From Acinetobacter sp. 10FS3-1 (GTDB lineage Bacteria > Pseudomonadota > Gammaproteobacteria > Pseudomonadales > Moraxellaceae): 64,000 bases of DNA. The stretch's first letter is position 1, and each line of letters opens with the position of its first letter. Under the pieces are notes generated by a model. It did not search any database, had not been told where the DNA came from, and worked only from the letters and a program-made list of their open reading frames with translations. Made by a program: the position numbers and the translations under genes. Positions 28,777-39,190 of this stretch are shown here, piece by piece. Location: positions 992,001 to 1,056,000 of the forward strand of contig NZ_CP039143.1 of assembly GCF_013343215.1 (NCBI RefSeq), read 5' to 3'.

Positions 28777-29070
28777 ATGTTGATTTGGGGATTTATTATA
28801 CTATTGACTGTGGCTGTCATTTTTCTGATCTGGTTGCAATTCAATAATAATGATTATTCAACTGCTGTACAGGGGGTACCAGTTGAAGATAAGGTGGCAC
28901 ATTTAGAGGAAAATTTAAAAAAGACCTTGGAAATCGTTCAGGATCTGGCAAAGAAAATGCATGTACAGCAGGAAATGCTGGATCAGACTACGGCCAAGCT
29001 ACAAAAAGTAGAGCTACAAAATGCCGAGCTGGTCAGTTTGCTGGCACAAGTGGTTGATCTGAAAAAATAA
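28777..29070 (+). CDS. Membrane-anchored coiled-coil protein, 97 aa
   Basis: One N-terminal membrane helix (MLIWGFIILLTVAVIFLIW) is followed by a hydrophilic helical region, residues about 40-95, with heptad-like spacing (DKVAHLEENLKKTLEIVQDL, AKLQKVELQNAELVSLL). This predicts a single-pass inner-membrane protein with a coiled coil. No named family recognised. It has neighbour-like composition and no frame disturbance. It stands alone, with no strong ribosome binding site seen. Confidence 0.6.
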   Translation: MLIWGFIILLTVAVIFLIWLQFNNNDYSTAVQGVPVEDKVAHLEENLKKTLEIVQDLAKKMHVQQEMLDQTTAKLQKVELQNAELVSLLAQVVDLKK

Positions 29071-29428
29071 CAAGAAATAAATTCATTTAAAAAGTGACCA
29101 ATGTTACCCGATTTGTCTTGGAAAATATTCGGGAAGTTTTTCCCGAAGATCACCCTTTAAATAATTTTAGAAACTTTAGAAGGAAGCGGTGTCGGTATTC
29201 GCCGGCTCAATTTGTTATGGCAGCTGAGAATTAAAGATCTTGCTGAGCGCCTCGTTTTAGTAGTCGATATTGAGATCAAAACTCATATATGGAGCACTAA
29301 TTTCAGCTGTCGCCATCTGGTGTGTGTGAGACATTCGGCATACTGATTATTCACAATTTTTTTGATTGCTGATGCGCTTCTAGCTATGTTTTTCAATAGA
29401 GTCTTTAAACTTTTTAAGTTTACGTTAT

Positions 29429-29800
29429 TCATCCTGGCGCGGTTATCCAGTTGCATGATACCGCTTGTGATGAATCAACAGGAGTAAAGATATAGGTGAC
29501 TTTCTGTTGCTTATCTACGCCGTAACCATTGGTTGCGACAACTTGACCTAGACTTATACCTATTTGTACCTAAGTCTTGCTACCTAAGTCGTTCCAGCTC
29601 GATAAATTGCATATCAGTGACTGATCGGTGGAACCCCAAGTTTAAAGCCTACTACCGGAGTTTCAGTTTTATTGTCATCTTCCTCTGGCCATCTGGATGA
29701 AATCTGGGTGCTATCTTCATTATTCTGAGTGGAAGAATCTCTGGCTACTGGATTTTGCGTAGGAATTGCAGGGGTATGTGGATTGCAGACAGTTCATAAA
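29429..29800 (-). pseudogene. Broken secreted-protein or lipoprotein gene
   Basis: Minus-strand blocks in shifted frames: TVCNPHTPAIPTQNPVARDS, then a Ser/Thr/Asp/Glu-rich linker, then DDNKTETPVVGFKLGVPP. After a frame change comes GQVVATNGYGVDKQQKVTYI followed by FTPVDSSQAVSCNWITAPG and a stop at 29429. A Cys followed by a Pro/Thr/Ser-rich linker is typical of exported lipoproteins. At least two frameshifts or stops interrupt it. The family is unknown. Confidence 0.45.
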
Positions 29801-30030
29801 GCAATAAGATGGAATCGTACACAGCTCATGATCCTGTTTGGCATAAATATCTTTTTTATCTATAAACTTGAGTAAAATCAGGATCGTATGTAAAACGCTT
29901 AACTTTTTGAATGGCTCATTTATTCAGCTCGCTCTGATCTGGTCTAGGTGCGAGGGTGATTAACCTAAGTCAACTGTGAAAATTATAAAATTTGCGATGC
30001 ATAGGCAAAACTATCGTGTTAGACTAGGAG

Positions 30031-30056
30031 AAATCGGGTGTGTTCCCGATTTTTTT
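30031..30056 (+). terminator. Hairpin with T-run 45 bp upstream of hisZ
   Basis: AAATCGGG and CCCGATTT arms followed by seven T. No complete gene ends just upstream. It either closes the decayed gene region or acts in the hisZ leader. Confidence 0.75.
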
Positions 30057-30098
30057 ATGCGGATTCGTTCCGCGCTGACAAGAATTTAGGTTTACAAC

Positions 30099-31265
30099 AT
30101 GCCCATTTCAGAGACATGGTTATTACCTGATGGTGTAGCTGATGTATTACCAGAACAAGCGCAAGTCATTGAAACTATGCGTCGTCAATCACTGGATTTC
30201 CTTGCATCTCGAGGTTATCAGCTGGTCTACACGCCATTTATTGAATACATCGAATCTCTTTCTTCTCTTTCAGAATCGAATCAAGATTTAGATCTGGCCA
30301 CTTTTAAAGTCATCGACCAGCTTTCAGGTCGTTTGCTTGGTGTGCGTGCCGATATGACACCACAAGTGGCACGTATTGATGCGCATGTACATCCAGTAGA
30401 AGGCGTGGCGCGTTATTGCTATGCAGGTACAGTACTTCATACCAAGCCTCAGGGTTTTAATACCACGCGTGCGCCTTTGCAGTTAGGTGCGGAATTGTTT
30501 GGTTCAGACAGTATTGATGCTGATGTGGAAATGGTTGATTTGATGATCAGCCTGATTCAGGAAGCTGGTGTGGCTGAAGGGATTCATCTGGACTTGGGTC
30601 ATGTCGGATTATTCCGTAGTATGGTAGCGCAAGCCGGTCTAACTAAAGCAGATGAGCGACGTTTGTCTGATCTTTACCAGCGTAAAGCCTTGCCAGAACT
30701 GCAGGAATACACTGCAGGCTTGAGTTTCGGACAAGATTTCTATGCACTGGGCCGTTATGCAAGTGATCTTGATGCATTGCAAGCCCACTTAAGTGAAGAC
30801 GTGCTGGCAAACCCAGACTTTAAACAGGCTTTTGAAGCTTTATTCAGTACGAAAAATGAAGTGCAGGCCCGCTGGCCAAATTTGCACATCGGTGTGGATG
30901 TCGTGGAGCTGCGTTCATATCACTATCATACTGGCCTGATGTATGCTGTCTATGCGCCGAATCGTGCTGCCGCACTGGCACAAGGTGGGCGTTATGACGG
31001 AATTGGTCGACACTTTGGTCGTGCACGTCCTGCAACAGGTTTCTCGTGCGATTTATATGCATTGAGCACAGGTAAATTTAAAGCCATACAGGTTGTCGTA
31101 GCGCCAAAAGGCACCGATACAGCACTCGTGGCGGCCATTCAAAATGCGCGCGCTCAAGGCTTAAACGTGATTCAGTTATTAGGTAATGATGAATTGAGTT
31201 CAATTCCGTATGCCACTCACCAGCTGGTGAATGCAAACGGTGAATGGACTGTCAAAACCATTTAA
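30099..31265 (+). CDS. hisZ: ATP phosphoribosyltransferase regulatory subunit
   Basis: HisRS-like protein that pairs with short-form HisG to make the first enzyme of histidine synthesis active and feedback-sensitive. 388 residues. The class II synthetase-like core is visible: LPDGVADVLPEQAQVIE, GVRADMTPQVARIDAHV, VARYCYAGTVLHT and AQGGRYDGIGRHFGRARPATGFS. There is no C-terminal anticodon-binding domain, distinguishing it from histidyl-tRNA synthetase. It sits 70 bp upstream of purA in the same direction, the usual gammaproteobacterial arrangement. Confidence 0.94.
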   Translation: MPISETWLLPDGVADVLPEQAQVIETMRRQSLDFLASRGYQLVYTPFIEYIESLSSLSESNQDLDLATFKVIDQLSGRLLGVRADMTPQVARIDAHVHPVEGVARYCYAGTVLHTKPQGFNTTRAPLQLGAELFGSDSIDADVEMVDLMISLIQEAGVAEGIHLDLGHVGLFRSMVAQAGLTKADERRLSDLYQRKALPELQEYTAGLSFGQDFYALGRYASDLDALQAHLSEDVLANPDFKQAFEALFSTKNEVQARWPNLHIGVDVVELRSYHYHTGLMYAVYAPNRAAALAQGGRYDGIGRHFGRARPATGFSCDLYALSTGKFKAIQVVVAPKGTDTALVAAIQNARAQGLNVIQLLGNDELSSIPYATHQLVNANGEWTVKTI

Positions 31266-31321
31266 ATCGCTAGGCTCAGCATTCATGTCGCTGAGCAAAG
31301 CTTTCAATTTTAACAGCATGA

Positions 31322-32656
<1,335 letters not shown>

Positions 32657-32673
32657 TTTAAGCCAAGAATGAT

Positions 32674-32705
32674 AAAAAAAACCCTGTGAATCCACAGGGT
32701 TTTTT
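32674..32705 (+). terminator. Terminator of hisZ-purA
   Basis: AAAAACCCTGTG and CACAGGGTTTTT arms with a T-run. Confidence 0.92.
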
Positions 32706-32850
32706 ATAGAAAAATATTATTTTTCAGGCTTTAAAATAGTTTGAGAATATAGAAATCATGGTCTTGTTCAGACTAAAGTTAATTTATTCCGTTATGTGTA
32801 AAGCGTGAAGCCTTGCTAGAATAAGAGCACGATAAAATCTGGAATGCAGG

Positions 32851-33159
32851 ATGCATAAAAATATTTCAGGAACCATGTTCTATTCACTGCTGTTTGCCAT
32901 GGGCGGTGCTCCGACCATTGCCATGCTGATTATTCGTGCCCAAACCCAAGACCCTGATATTATTTATGGTGCATTCATTGGTTTAAGTGTCATTATTGCC
33001 TGTGTACTGGTACCGGTAATTTTGCTGCAAAATGGGATACTGTTTTTTAAGCGTAAAAGTGTCGTTCTGGAAGAGAAAATTAGACCGCTCTGTCAGCTGT
33101 ATTTGGGTTTAAATGTCGCCTGTCTGGTCTATTGGCTGGCCATACAGTATTGGGGTTAA
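32851..33159 (+). CDS. Small integral membrane protein, 102 aa
   Basis: Three predicted membrane helices: MFYSLLFAMGGAPTIAMLII, FIGLSVIIACVLVPVILL and LYLGLNVACLVYWLAIQY, with a basic loop FFKRKSVVLEEKIRP between the last two. No named family recognised. Composition fits neighbours. It is followed by the M48 protease gene 110 bp downstream. The start at the first ATG is accepted, GCAGG lying 6 bases upstream. Confidence 0.6.
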   Translation: MHKNISGTMFYSLLFAMGGAPTIAMLIIRAQTQDPDIIYGAFIGLSVIIACVLVPVILLQNGILFFKRKSVVLEEKIRPLCQLYLGLNVACLVYWLAIQYWG

Positions 33160-33271
33160 AATTACATAAATTATAAGAAGATGAAGTAAATCAACGTTTA
33201 GTTGTTACAATCTTTCAACTATAATTTTTTACAAGATCAATTAGCGTTTGCTTAAGGTGGAAATGATTATA

Positions 33272-34048
33272 ATGAAAAATAAACTTTTATGCGCGATGAG
33301 TGCCACAGTAGCTATTACTTTGTCGGGTTGTACAACTATTGCGGATATGGCGGGCGCAGACACGGTCACTTTAAATGCCACCGCTTCACAAAGTTATAAT
33401 GCCATGGTGACAGATGCCAGAGCAAAAGGCCAGTTGGACACCAGCTCTGCTACTTATAAACGTATCAATACGGTATTTAACCGTTTAAAGCCTTATGCAA
33501 ACCAGATGAATCAGACGGGTACAGCATTTCAGTGGCAATTGGCTGTACTTAAATCTGACCAGGTAAACGCTTTTGTGGCGCCAGGTGGTAAGGTAGTATT
33601 TTATACTGGTATTGTGACCAAGTTGAATCTGACTGATGCTGAAATTGCCGCAATTATGGGGCATGAAATGGTGCATGCGCTAGAAGAACATTCTAAGCAG
33701 AAAATCGGTGCGCAAGCCTTGACTGATCTGGCACTAGGCATTGGCCTGAGTGCAGCAGGGGTTGGACAGGGTGGAGCAGCCGTTGCTCAGTTAGGCAGCC
33801 AGATCGGTATAGGCCTGCCATATTCACGTAATCTTGAAAGCCGAGCTGACCAAGGCGGTTTAGGCTTGATGGCACGTGCGGGCTACAATCCGAATGCAGC
33901 TATTACCTTATGGGAAAAAATGAACAAACTTTCAGGTAGCAGCACAGGAGCAACATTCCTGTCTACTCACCCATCTAACGCACAGCGTATTGCTGCGATG
34001 CGTCAGAATCTGCCAGCTGCCATGCAGATTTATAATCAGCATAAATGA
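33272..34048 (+). CDS. M48 family metalloprotease lipoprotein (LoiP/YcaL-like)
   Basis: A 258-residue predicted outer-membrane lipoprotein zinc protease of the LoiP/YcaL/BepA-related M48 group, used in envelope quality control. The signal MKNKLLCAMSATVAITLSGC has lipobox LSGC. The catalytic motif is GHEMVHALEEHSKQ (HExxH), and the third zinc ligand is in SRNLESRADQGGLGLMARAGY. FLSTHPSNAQRIAAM is the typical C-terminal motif. No TPR repeats are present, unlike BepA. The ATG at 33272 is taken as start. The one at 33263 is closer to AAGGTGG and adds MII, equally possible. Confidence 0.88.
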   Translation: MKNKLLCAMSATVAITLSGCTTIADMAGADTVTLNATASQSYNAMVTDARAKGQLDTSSATYKRINTVFNRLKPYANQMNQTGTAFQWQLAVLKSDQVNAFVAPGGKVVFYTGIVTKLNLTDAEIAAIMGHEMVHALEEHSKQKIGAQALTDLALGIGLSAAGVGQGGAAVAQLGSQIGIGLPYSRNLESRADQGGLGLMARAGYNPNAAITLWEKMNKLSGSSTGATFLSTHPSNAQRIAAMRQNLPAAMQIYNQHK

Positions 34049-34085
34049 TCATAGACGCACTGGTTCAGTAAGATCAGGGGAATTT

Positions 34086-34114
34086 AAAAAGCAGGGCACA
34101 GGCTCTGTTTTTTT
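34086..34114 (+). terminator. Terminator of the M48 protease gene
   Basis: GCAGGGC and GCTCTGT arms (one G-T pair) with T-run. Confidence 0.75.
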
Positions 34115-34150
34115 ATGGTGATTTATTTAGAAATGAAGTAGATATTAAAT

Positions 34151-34181
34151 AAAAAAGGCAAAGTAAAATACTTTGCCTTTT
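34151..34181. terminator. Bidirectional terminator, mainly for slyD
   Basis: AAAAGGCAAAGTA and TACTTTGCCTTTT form a 13-bp stem with an AAA loop. Confidence 0.88.
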
Positions 34182-34206
34182 ATGCTTAACTTAAGATCGG
34201 ATGATC

Positions 34207-34689
34207 TTAGTGGTTGTGACCACCCGCACCGTGTACGTGACCGTGATCCAGTTCTTCTTGAGAAGCTTCACGGATTTCAACAATTTCAACTTCAAAAGTC
34301 AAATCTTGACCAGCAAGCGGGAAGTTTGCATCAACAATAACGTTATCGCCTTCAACTGTTTTAACAGTTACGATTTGAACGCCATCATCAGTTTGAGCCT
34401 GGAACTGCATACCTGCCTGAATATTGTCTACGCCTTGGAACATTTGCTTAGGTACTTCTTGTACCAGATCCGGGTTATATTCGCCATAACCTTCTGCAGC
34501 AGGAACATTCACAGTGAATTTTTCACCTACGGTTTTGCCTTCTAGAGCTTTTTCTAAACCTGGGATGATGTTACCTGCACCGTGCAAATAGGCAAGTGGT
34601 TCACCTTGAGATTTGTCGAGAGTTTCACCCTCTGCGTTAGTCAATGTGTAGTGGAAAGAAACCACGAGGTCATTTGCAATAGCAGTCAT
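34207..34689 (-). CDS. slyD: SlyD-type FKBP peptidyl-prolyl isomerase
   Basis: Cytoplasmic prolyl isomerase/chaperone. 160 residues: FKBP core start VVSFHYTLTNAEGETLDKS, GAGNIIPGLEKALEGKTVGEKF, then the inserted IF domain (about residues 75-125), which gives chaperone activity. The His-rich C-terminus (DHGHVHGAGGHNH) is a shorter version of the metal-binding tail seen in E. coli SlyD, so nickel or zinc binding is plausible. It is monocistronic. Confidence 0.92.
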   Translation of the reverse strand: MTAIANDLVVSFHYTLTNAEGETLDKSQGEPLAYLHGAGNIIPGLEKALEGKTVGEKFTVNVPAAEGYGEYNPDLVQEVPKQMFQGVDNIQAGMQFQAQTDDGVQIVTVKTVEGDNVIVDANFPLAGQDLTFEVEIVEIREASQEELDHGHVHGAGGHNH

Positions 34690-34941
34690 GTTATTGATCC
34701 ATTCAATTTTCTTAAGGGTACATCATAAAGTGAAATTGTATTTTTGTAGACTAAAATTAGCAAAAAAATGCAATTTGACCTTTTTAATGACGATTTTTTA
34801 AATAATGAGGACAAATTTCTGTATTTCAATGCAATTTTAGCTTTGGAGAAATTTTACCTGTAACAAAATCTTTAGCGATGAATAGGCCTGCATCGGCATA
34901 AGCATGAATAGTAGCCTGATGAAGTCGATATAAGGAGATCT

Positions 34942-35022
34942 ATGAATTTAGCCATAAAACCTGACACATTGACCTGTCCTAATAATTCACCCACCACTTT
35001 TTGCTATTACAATGATTTTTAG
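34942..35022 (+). CDS. Candidate 26-aa small protein with strong ribosome binding site
   Basis: An ATG preceded by TAAGGAGATCT, a near-ideal Shine-Dalgarno with good spacing, opens a 26-codon frame (MNLAIKPDTLTCPNNSPTTF, then CYYNDF). Two cysteines, no hydrophobic segment. It may be a real small protein, a regulatory peptide or the remnant of a longer gene. No promoter or terminator could be assigned. Confidence 0.35.
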   Translation: MNLAIKPDTLTCPNNSPTTFCYYNDF

Positions 35023-35200
35023 GTTGTATGTTTCTTGTGCAAATACAGTAGCCATGGAATGCTTATTGTATGCATGGGCTTGAACCGGTCTTAAGTAAAA
35101 TTGTTAGAAAAATTATAAAACGTAGCAATTTTATAAGCGTGATTCAGAAAAACGTTTTTCTTTAAAACTTAGAAGTATAAGTAGGAAAAGAGAGGAGAAA

Positions 35201-35229
35201 GCTAGAAGATAACATGCTTATCTTCTAGG
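35201..35229 (-). terminator. Terminator of dacC
   Basis: A perfect 11-bp stem, CTAGAAGATAA with TTATCTTCTAG. On the minus strand it is followed by a pyrimidine-rich tail, 30 bp after the dacC stop. Confidence 0.75.
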
Positions 35230-35258
35230 CAGAATATTCAAAGCTAAATAGGGTGGGT

Positions 35259-36572
35259 TTATTTTTCAATTGGATAAAGCTTGACCTCGGGAGCACTGTC
35301 TGTAAAGAAACTGAACAGGCTTTTTAACCAGATGAACGCTTTTTGAAAAATATTTGCCTCTTCAATATCGACCCGATCTTCAATCTGGATGGTACGAATA
35401 AGCTGGTTGTTTTGGTAGATTTGTACCGTTGCTAACGGCACGACAGCTGCCAAAGGGGCAATCAATTCAGGCGTAGTAATTTCCACATTAATGTGGGTCT
35501 GGGTTTCTGGTAAGGGTTCGATACTTTGTAAAATACCATTACCAGTATCGAGCATGACACGCTGCTGGGCCTGATCAAACTGGTTCAGATCAATGGTGTA
35601 GTGCTGGTCATAGAGCGAAGTGGTCACAATCTGCGGCTGCTTAGTTTGCACCTTAAACATGTTTAAAGTTGATTTAATCACTGGCAGCTCAGCCAATAAT
35701 TGCTGATCTTTAATCGCAACTTCATTACGGGTGTAGGTATAAGCCAAATTCATCAACTTATGCGCTATTTCCGCACGTTTTAGGGCGCTTTTGCTGCCCA
35801 GTACCACCACAACCAGACGACGATTCGGTATTTCAATATCATGGGTTAAACGGTTAGCAGTCAAGGCAAGATTATAACCAGCAGCGCGAGTAAAACCGGT
35901 TTTTAAGCCATCTACACTCGGATCAAGCTTGAGCACCAAGTTAGTGGCGCGGTGAAAATGGTTGTTATAGCTAAAACTCGGCTGCTTGGAATAATACAGA
36001 TAATCCGGAGTTTCATTCACCACCGCCATCGACAAACGTGCCAGATCGGCTGCTGTTGAATAATGCTGAGGCATGGTAATACCGGCCGGATTTTGAAAAT
36101 AGGTATGCTCCATGCCCAGAGCTTTGGCTTCCTGATTCATCCGGTCTACAAATTTAGGGATATTGCCAGAAACTTTTTCTGCTAAAGTCACTGCTGCATC
36201 ATTTGCTGACATGATAATCAGACCAGCCAGTAACTGGTCAACGGAAATCTGCTCACCTTCTTTTAGGTACATCTGCGACTCATCCCACATGATGGTTTTC
36301 ACCACAGGACTCGCTGTTAAAACGGTATGTTTATCCAGTTTCCCGGCCTGAATATCTTTGAGGACAATATAGGCCACCATCATTTTGGTCAGCGAAGCTG
36401 GCGCACGCTGAACATCTGCATTATGCTCGGCAATGACTTGACCAGACTGTGCATCAAGAATCGTCCAGGCTTCTGCTTCTACACTTTCTGGAAGAATATT
36501 CAGTAGGGCAGCATACGAAATTGCAGGGACAAACAGACTGAGCACTGCAATCAGTGAGATGATGTATTTCAA
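35259..36572 (-). CDS. dacC: D-alanyl-D-alanine carboxypeptidase (PBP5/6 family)
   Basis: Periplasmic low-molecular-weight PBP that trims the terminal D-Ala from pentapeptides. Signal peptide MKYIISLIAVLSLFVPAISYA. Serine peptidase motifs: SLTK (SxxK) near residue 61, SAN in LIIMSANDAAVTL, and DGLKTGFT (KTG). A PBP5-C beta domain follows (about 300-400) and the end is a hydrophobic/amphipathic segment (FQKAFIWLKSLFSFF) for peripheral membrane attachment. At 437 residues it is longer than the E. coli proteins (about 400). Confidence 0.92.
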   Translation of the reverse strand: MKYIISLIAVLSLFVPAISYAALLNILPESVEAEAWTILDAQSGQVIAEHNADVQRAPASLTKMMVAYIVLKDIQAGKLDKHTVLTASPVVKTIMWDESQMYLKEGEQISVDQLLAGLIIMSANDAAVTLAEKVSGNIPKFVDRMNQEAKALGMEHTYFQNPAGITMPQHYSTAADLARLSMAVVNETPDYLYYSKQPSFSYNNHFHRATNLVLKLDPSVDGLKTGFTRAAGYNLALTANRLTHDIEIPNRRLVVVVLGSKSALKRAEIAHKLMNLAYTYTRNEVAIKDQQLLAELPVIKSTLNMFKVQTKQPQIVTTSLYDQHYTIDLNQFDQAQQRVMLDTGNGILQSIEPLPETQTHINVEITTPELIAPLAAVVPLATVQIYQNNQLIRTIQIEDRVDIEEANIFQKAFIWLKSLFSFFTDSAPEVKLYPIEK

Positions 36573-36747
36573 AGATGTTCCTTTATAACCAGATGGTCGA
36601 TGAACGATTTAATTTTTAGGCATGCTATGCCTTTTTTTTCAGGATAGCTAGTCAGAAATGTAGACAAATGCGACAGCCGAGCAATACAGGTCTAAAAAAT
36701 GCTAAGCTAAGCCATAACTTATTTATCTGTATTTTATATCGCCTATT

Positions 36748-38451
36748 ATGTTGCATTATCAAATCGAATTTGACGATTACCGTCAGCATCTTATTCACGT
36801 AACTGTTCGCTTTTTGGCAGATCCAACGCAGGTGCTTTCTTTACCGACCTGGATTCCGGGCAGTTACCTGATTCGTGAGTTCTCTAAGCATATTGAAGCG
36901 GTCAAGGCTTATGATGAGGCAGGCCGTCAGCTAAAAATCCAGAAATTTGAAAAAAACAAATGGCGTTTATTTAATACCGATCATGAACTGATTACGGTGG
37001 AATATGATGTTTATGCCTATGATTTGTCTGTGCGTGGTGCCTATGTAGATCAGAACCGTCTTTATGTAAACCCAGCCTGCGCCTGTCTGGGACTGGAAGG
37101 CCATGAACATGACGAAGTGGAAGTGGAAATATTCCTGCCTGATGAGCTGAAGCATTTCCAGCTCGCTACTGGCATGCAAGCCAAAAGTCTGGTCAAAGGC
37201 CGCTTTACCCTTAAAGCTAAAAATTATGCCGAATTAATTGATGCACCATTTGAGCTGGCAGAGCAGACCCGTTTCAGTTTTGAGGCCAATGGCATTCCGC
37301 ATGAGTTTGTTGTATCAGGTAAACACAGCATGAATGTGGAGCGCATGCAGCAGGATATTGAAAGAATCTGTGCTACAGAAATCGCCATGTTCGGCTCAGC
37401 TCCTTTTGAAAATTATACCTTTATGACCATGGCAACCGGGAATAGTTATGGTGGTCTGGAGCATCCGAACTCGACCAGCCTGATTACGCCACGTGATGAC
37501 CTGCCTAAGGCGGATGAGCCGGAACAGCCTTCCAAAGATTATCAGCGTTTCCTCGGACTGTGCAGCCATGAGTATTTTCATTCCTGGTTAGTGAAATTTA
37601 TCCGCCCTGAAAACTTTGTTAATTATGACCTGAACAAAGAAGGCTATACTTCTTTGCTGTGGATTTTTGAAGGTTTTACTTCATATTATGATGACCTGAT
37701 TTTGCTGCGTAGCGGTGTGATCAATCAGGAAGCTTATCTGAGCTTATTAAAAGCACAGATTGACCGTTATCTGCAAAATCCGGGACGTTTTGTTCAGTCT
37801 GTGGTGGAGTCTAGTTTTGATGCTTGGGTGAAGTTCTATCGTCAGGATGAAAACACGAATAATGCCGGCACCAGTTATTATAATAAGGGCTGTCTGGTCG
37901 CTTTGTGTCTGGACCTAGGCCTGCGTCTGCGCGGTTCAAGTTTGGATGCTTTAATGCGTAAACTGTATGAAAATGCGCAAAACGGTATTCAGGTCAATGA
38001 GCGCACGATCTTTGAACTTTGTCAGGAACTCACGGGTGATGACTGGGTCGAGCAGATCAATCACCTGATCAATACGACAGATGAGTTACCGTTGGATCAG
38101 CTCTTCCCTGAGTTTGGCCTGCGCTATAGTCTGAAAAATGACAAATCGCTCCCATTCGGTCTGAAACTCTTAGATAAACCTGAAGGTGTGTTGATTCAAT
38201 CTGCTCGCCGTAATGGTACTGGGGCGGCAGTTGGTTTATCTGCCCATGATGTGATTGTTGCGATTGATGGTCTGAAAGCGACGACTAAACTTGTAGAGAA
38301 ATATGCGAAGCAAGATGGGAGTTATACTGTTCATGCTTTCCGCCGCGATGAGCTGATGCGTTTTGAAGTTCAGGCAGGTGGTTCTGAGTTGACAGAAGTG
38401 GAACTCAAAGTTGAAGATCAGGCCAAAGTTGAAAAATGGTTAAAAGCTTAA
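36748..38451 (+). CDS. M61 family metallopeptidase with PDZ domain
   Basis: A 567-residue M61 (glycyl aminopeptidase-like) protein. No signal peptide, so probably cytoplasmic. It has an N-terminal beta-rich domain with LPTWIPGSYLIREFSKHI, then NSYGGLEHPNST and the zinc site SHEYFHSWLVKFIRPENF (HExxH), with the downstream Glu in LWIFEGFTSYYDDLIL. The C-terminal segment from about residue 470 (GVLIQSARRNGTGAAVGLSA, HDVIVAIDG) is a PDZ domain. The family role in Acinetobacter is not established. It is monocistronic with a strong terminator. Confidence 0.9.
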   Translation: MLHYQIEFDDYRQHLIHVTVRFLADPTQVLSLPTWIPGSYLIREFSKHIEAVKAYDEAGRQLKIQKFEKNKWRLFNTDHELITVEYDVYAYDLSVRGAYVDQNRLYVNPACACLGLEGHEHDEVEVEIFLPDELKHFQLATGMQAKSLVKGRFTLKAKNYAELIDAPFELAEQTRFSFEANGIPHEFVVSGKHSMNVERMQQDIERICATEIAMFGSAPFENYTFMTMATGNSYGGLEHPNSTSLITPRDDLPKADEPEQPSKDYQRFLGLCSHEYFHSWLVKFIRPENFVNYDLNKEGYTSLLWIFEGFTSYYDDLILLRSGVINQEAYLSLLKAQIDRYLQNPGRFVQSVVESSFDAWVKFYRQDENTNNAGTSYYNKGCLVALCLDLGLRLRGSSLDALMRKLYENAQNGIQVNERTIFELCQELTGDDWVEQINHLINTTDELPLDQLFPEFGLRYSLKNDKSLPFGLKLLDKPEGVLIQSARRNGTGAAVGLSAHDVIVAIDGLKATTKLVEKYAKQDGSYTVHAFRRDELMRFEVQAGGSELTEVELKVEDQAKVEKWLKA

Positions 38452-38543
38452 TTGGTAAACTGGATTAATGTAAGGTAGAACCGGTGCGGTGTATTAATTC
38501 AGACTTGGTCGAATATTACCCACAAGAGATTTTATGTTAAATC

Positions 38544-38579
38544 AACAAATAATCCCCTAAAAATAGGGGATTATTTGTT
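38544..38579 (+). terminator. Terminator of the M61 peptidase gene
   Basis: A 16-bp perfect stem, 38544-38559 with 38564-38579, AAAA loop. Confidence 0.88.
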
Positions 38580-38622
38580 TCTATTATATACTTAAGTCTA
38601 TAAAGCTTAAAAAGAACTACCA

Positions 38623-39087
38623 ATGACTAATATACGACTATTATATGTAAGCAAATTCAGATCTAAAGTTTATTCTAAGTCTGAACTTTATGAAATTTTA
38701 ACCGAAGCATTAAAGTTTAATGGAGCGAATCAAATCTATGGGGCGCTTTATTATGGAAATGATTACTTTGTTCAATGTCTAGAGGGGCAAGAAGATAAAG
38801 TAAAACATCTTTTTCATGATAAAATTTTAAAAGATCCACGTCATGAAAATTGTGAAGTTCTTTATCTTGAGAAGATCGATACATATCTTTTTTCTAATTG
38901 GTATATGAAATATGCCAACATTGATCAGGAGGTAGTTGATTTTTTCTCAGAGAATCATAATGATATTTTTAATCCCTATTTATTAAGTAGTTCTACGATT
39001 CCACCTTTTATAGAATTACTCAGTCAGCATGCTGATAATTTTTCTATATTAAAAAGTAAAGCTTTAATTACTTCAAATCCAATTTGA
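38623..39087 (+). CDS. BLUF-domain blue-light photoreceptor
   Basis: A 154-residue short BLUF protein, flavin-binding sensor of blue light, like A. baumannii BlsA in size and architecture. The BLUF fold occupies residues 1-95. The flavin-network residues are visible: Tyr8 in RLLYVSKF, Asn33 in KFNGANQIYGALYY, and Gln51 in YFVQCLEG. The C-terminal 55 residues form the helical output region, with no enzymatic effector, so it should act by protein-protein contact. Base composition is lower in GC than the upstream core genes, like the following accessory segment. Confidence 0.88.
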   Translation: MTNIRLLYVSKFRSKVYSKSELYEILTEALKFNGANQIYGALYYGNDYFVQCLEGQEDKVKHLFHDKILKDPRHENCEVLYLEKIDTYLFSNWYMKYANIDQEVVDFFSENHNDIFNPYLLSSSTIPPFIELLSQHADNFSILKSKALITSNPI

Positions 39088-39141
39088 AAAAGCCCATCTT
39101 TGAATGAATAAAATGAACATAAGACACATTAGATGAAGTCG

Positions 39142-39169
39142 AAAATGGGAGCCTTAAGCTCCCATTTTT
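39142..39169. terminator. Bidirectional terminator between BLUF and carbonic anhydrase genes
   Basis: AAAATGGGAGC and GCTCCCATTTT arms with T-runs on both strands. Confidence 0.9.
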
Positions 39170-39190
39170 ATAAAATTAAGATTTGTAAAG

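Larger units (their letters stand above)
29071..30098. other. 1-kb gene-free region with decayed coding sequence
   Basis: No intact gene. The forward strand holds short unexplained frames (for example 29097-29220, starting VTNVTRFVLENIREVFPED). The minus strand carries a broken lipoprotein-like gene (listed separately). The right end contains the hisZ leader hairpin. Confidence 0.5.
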
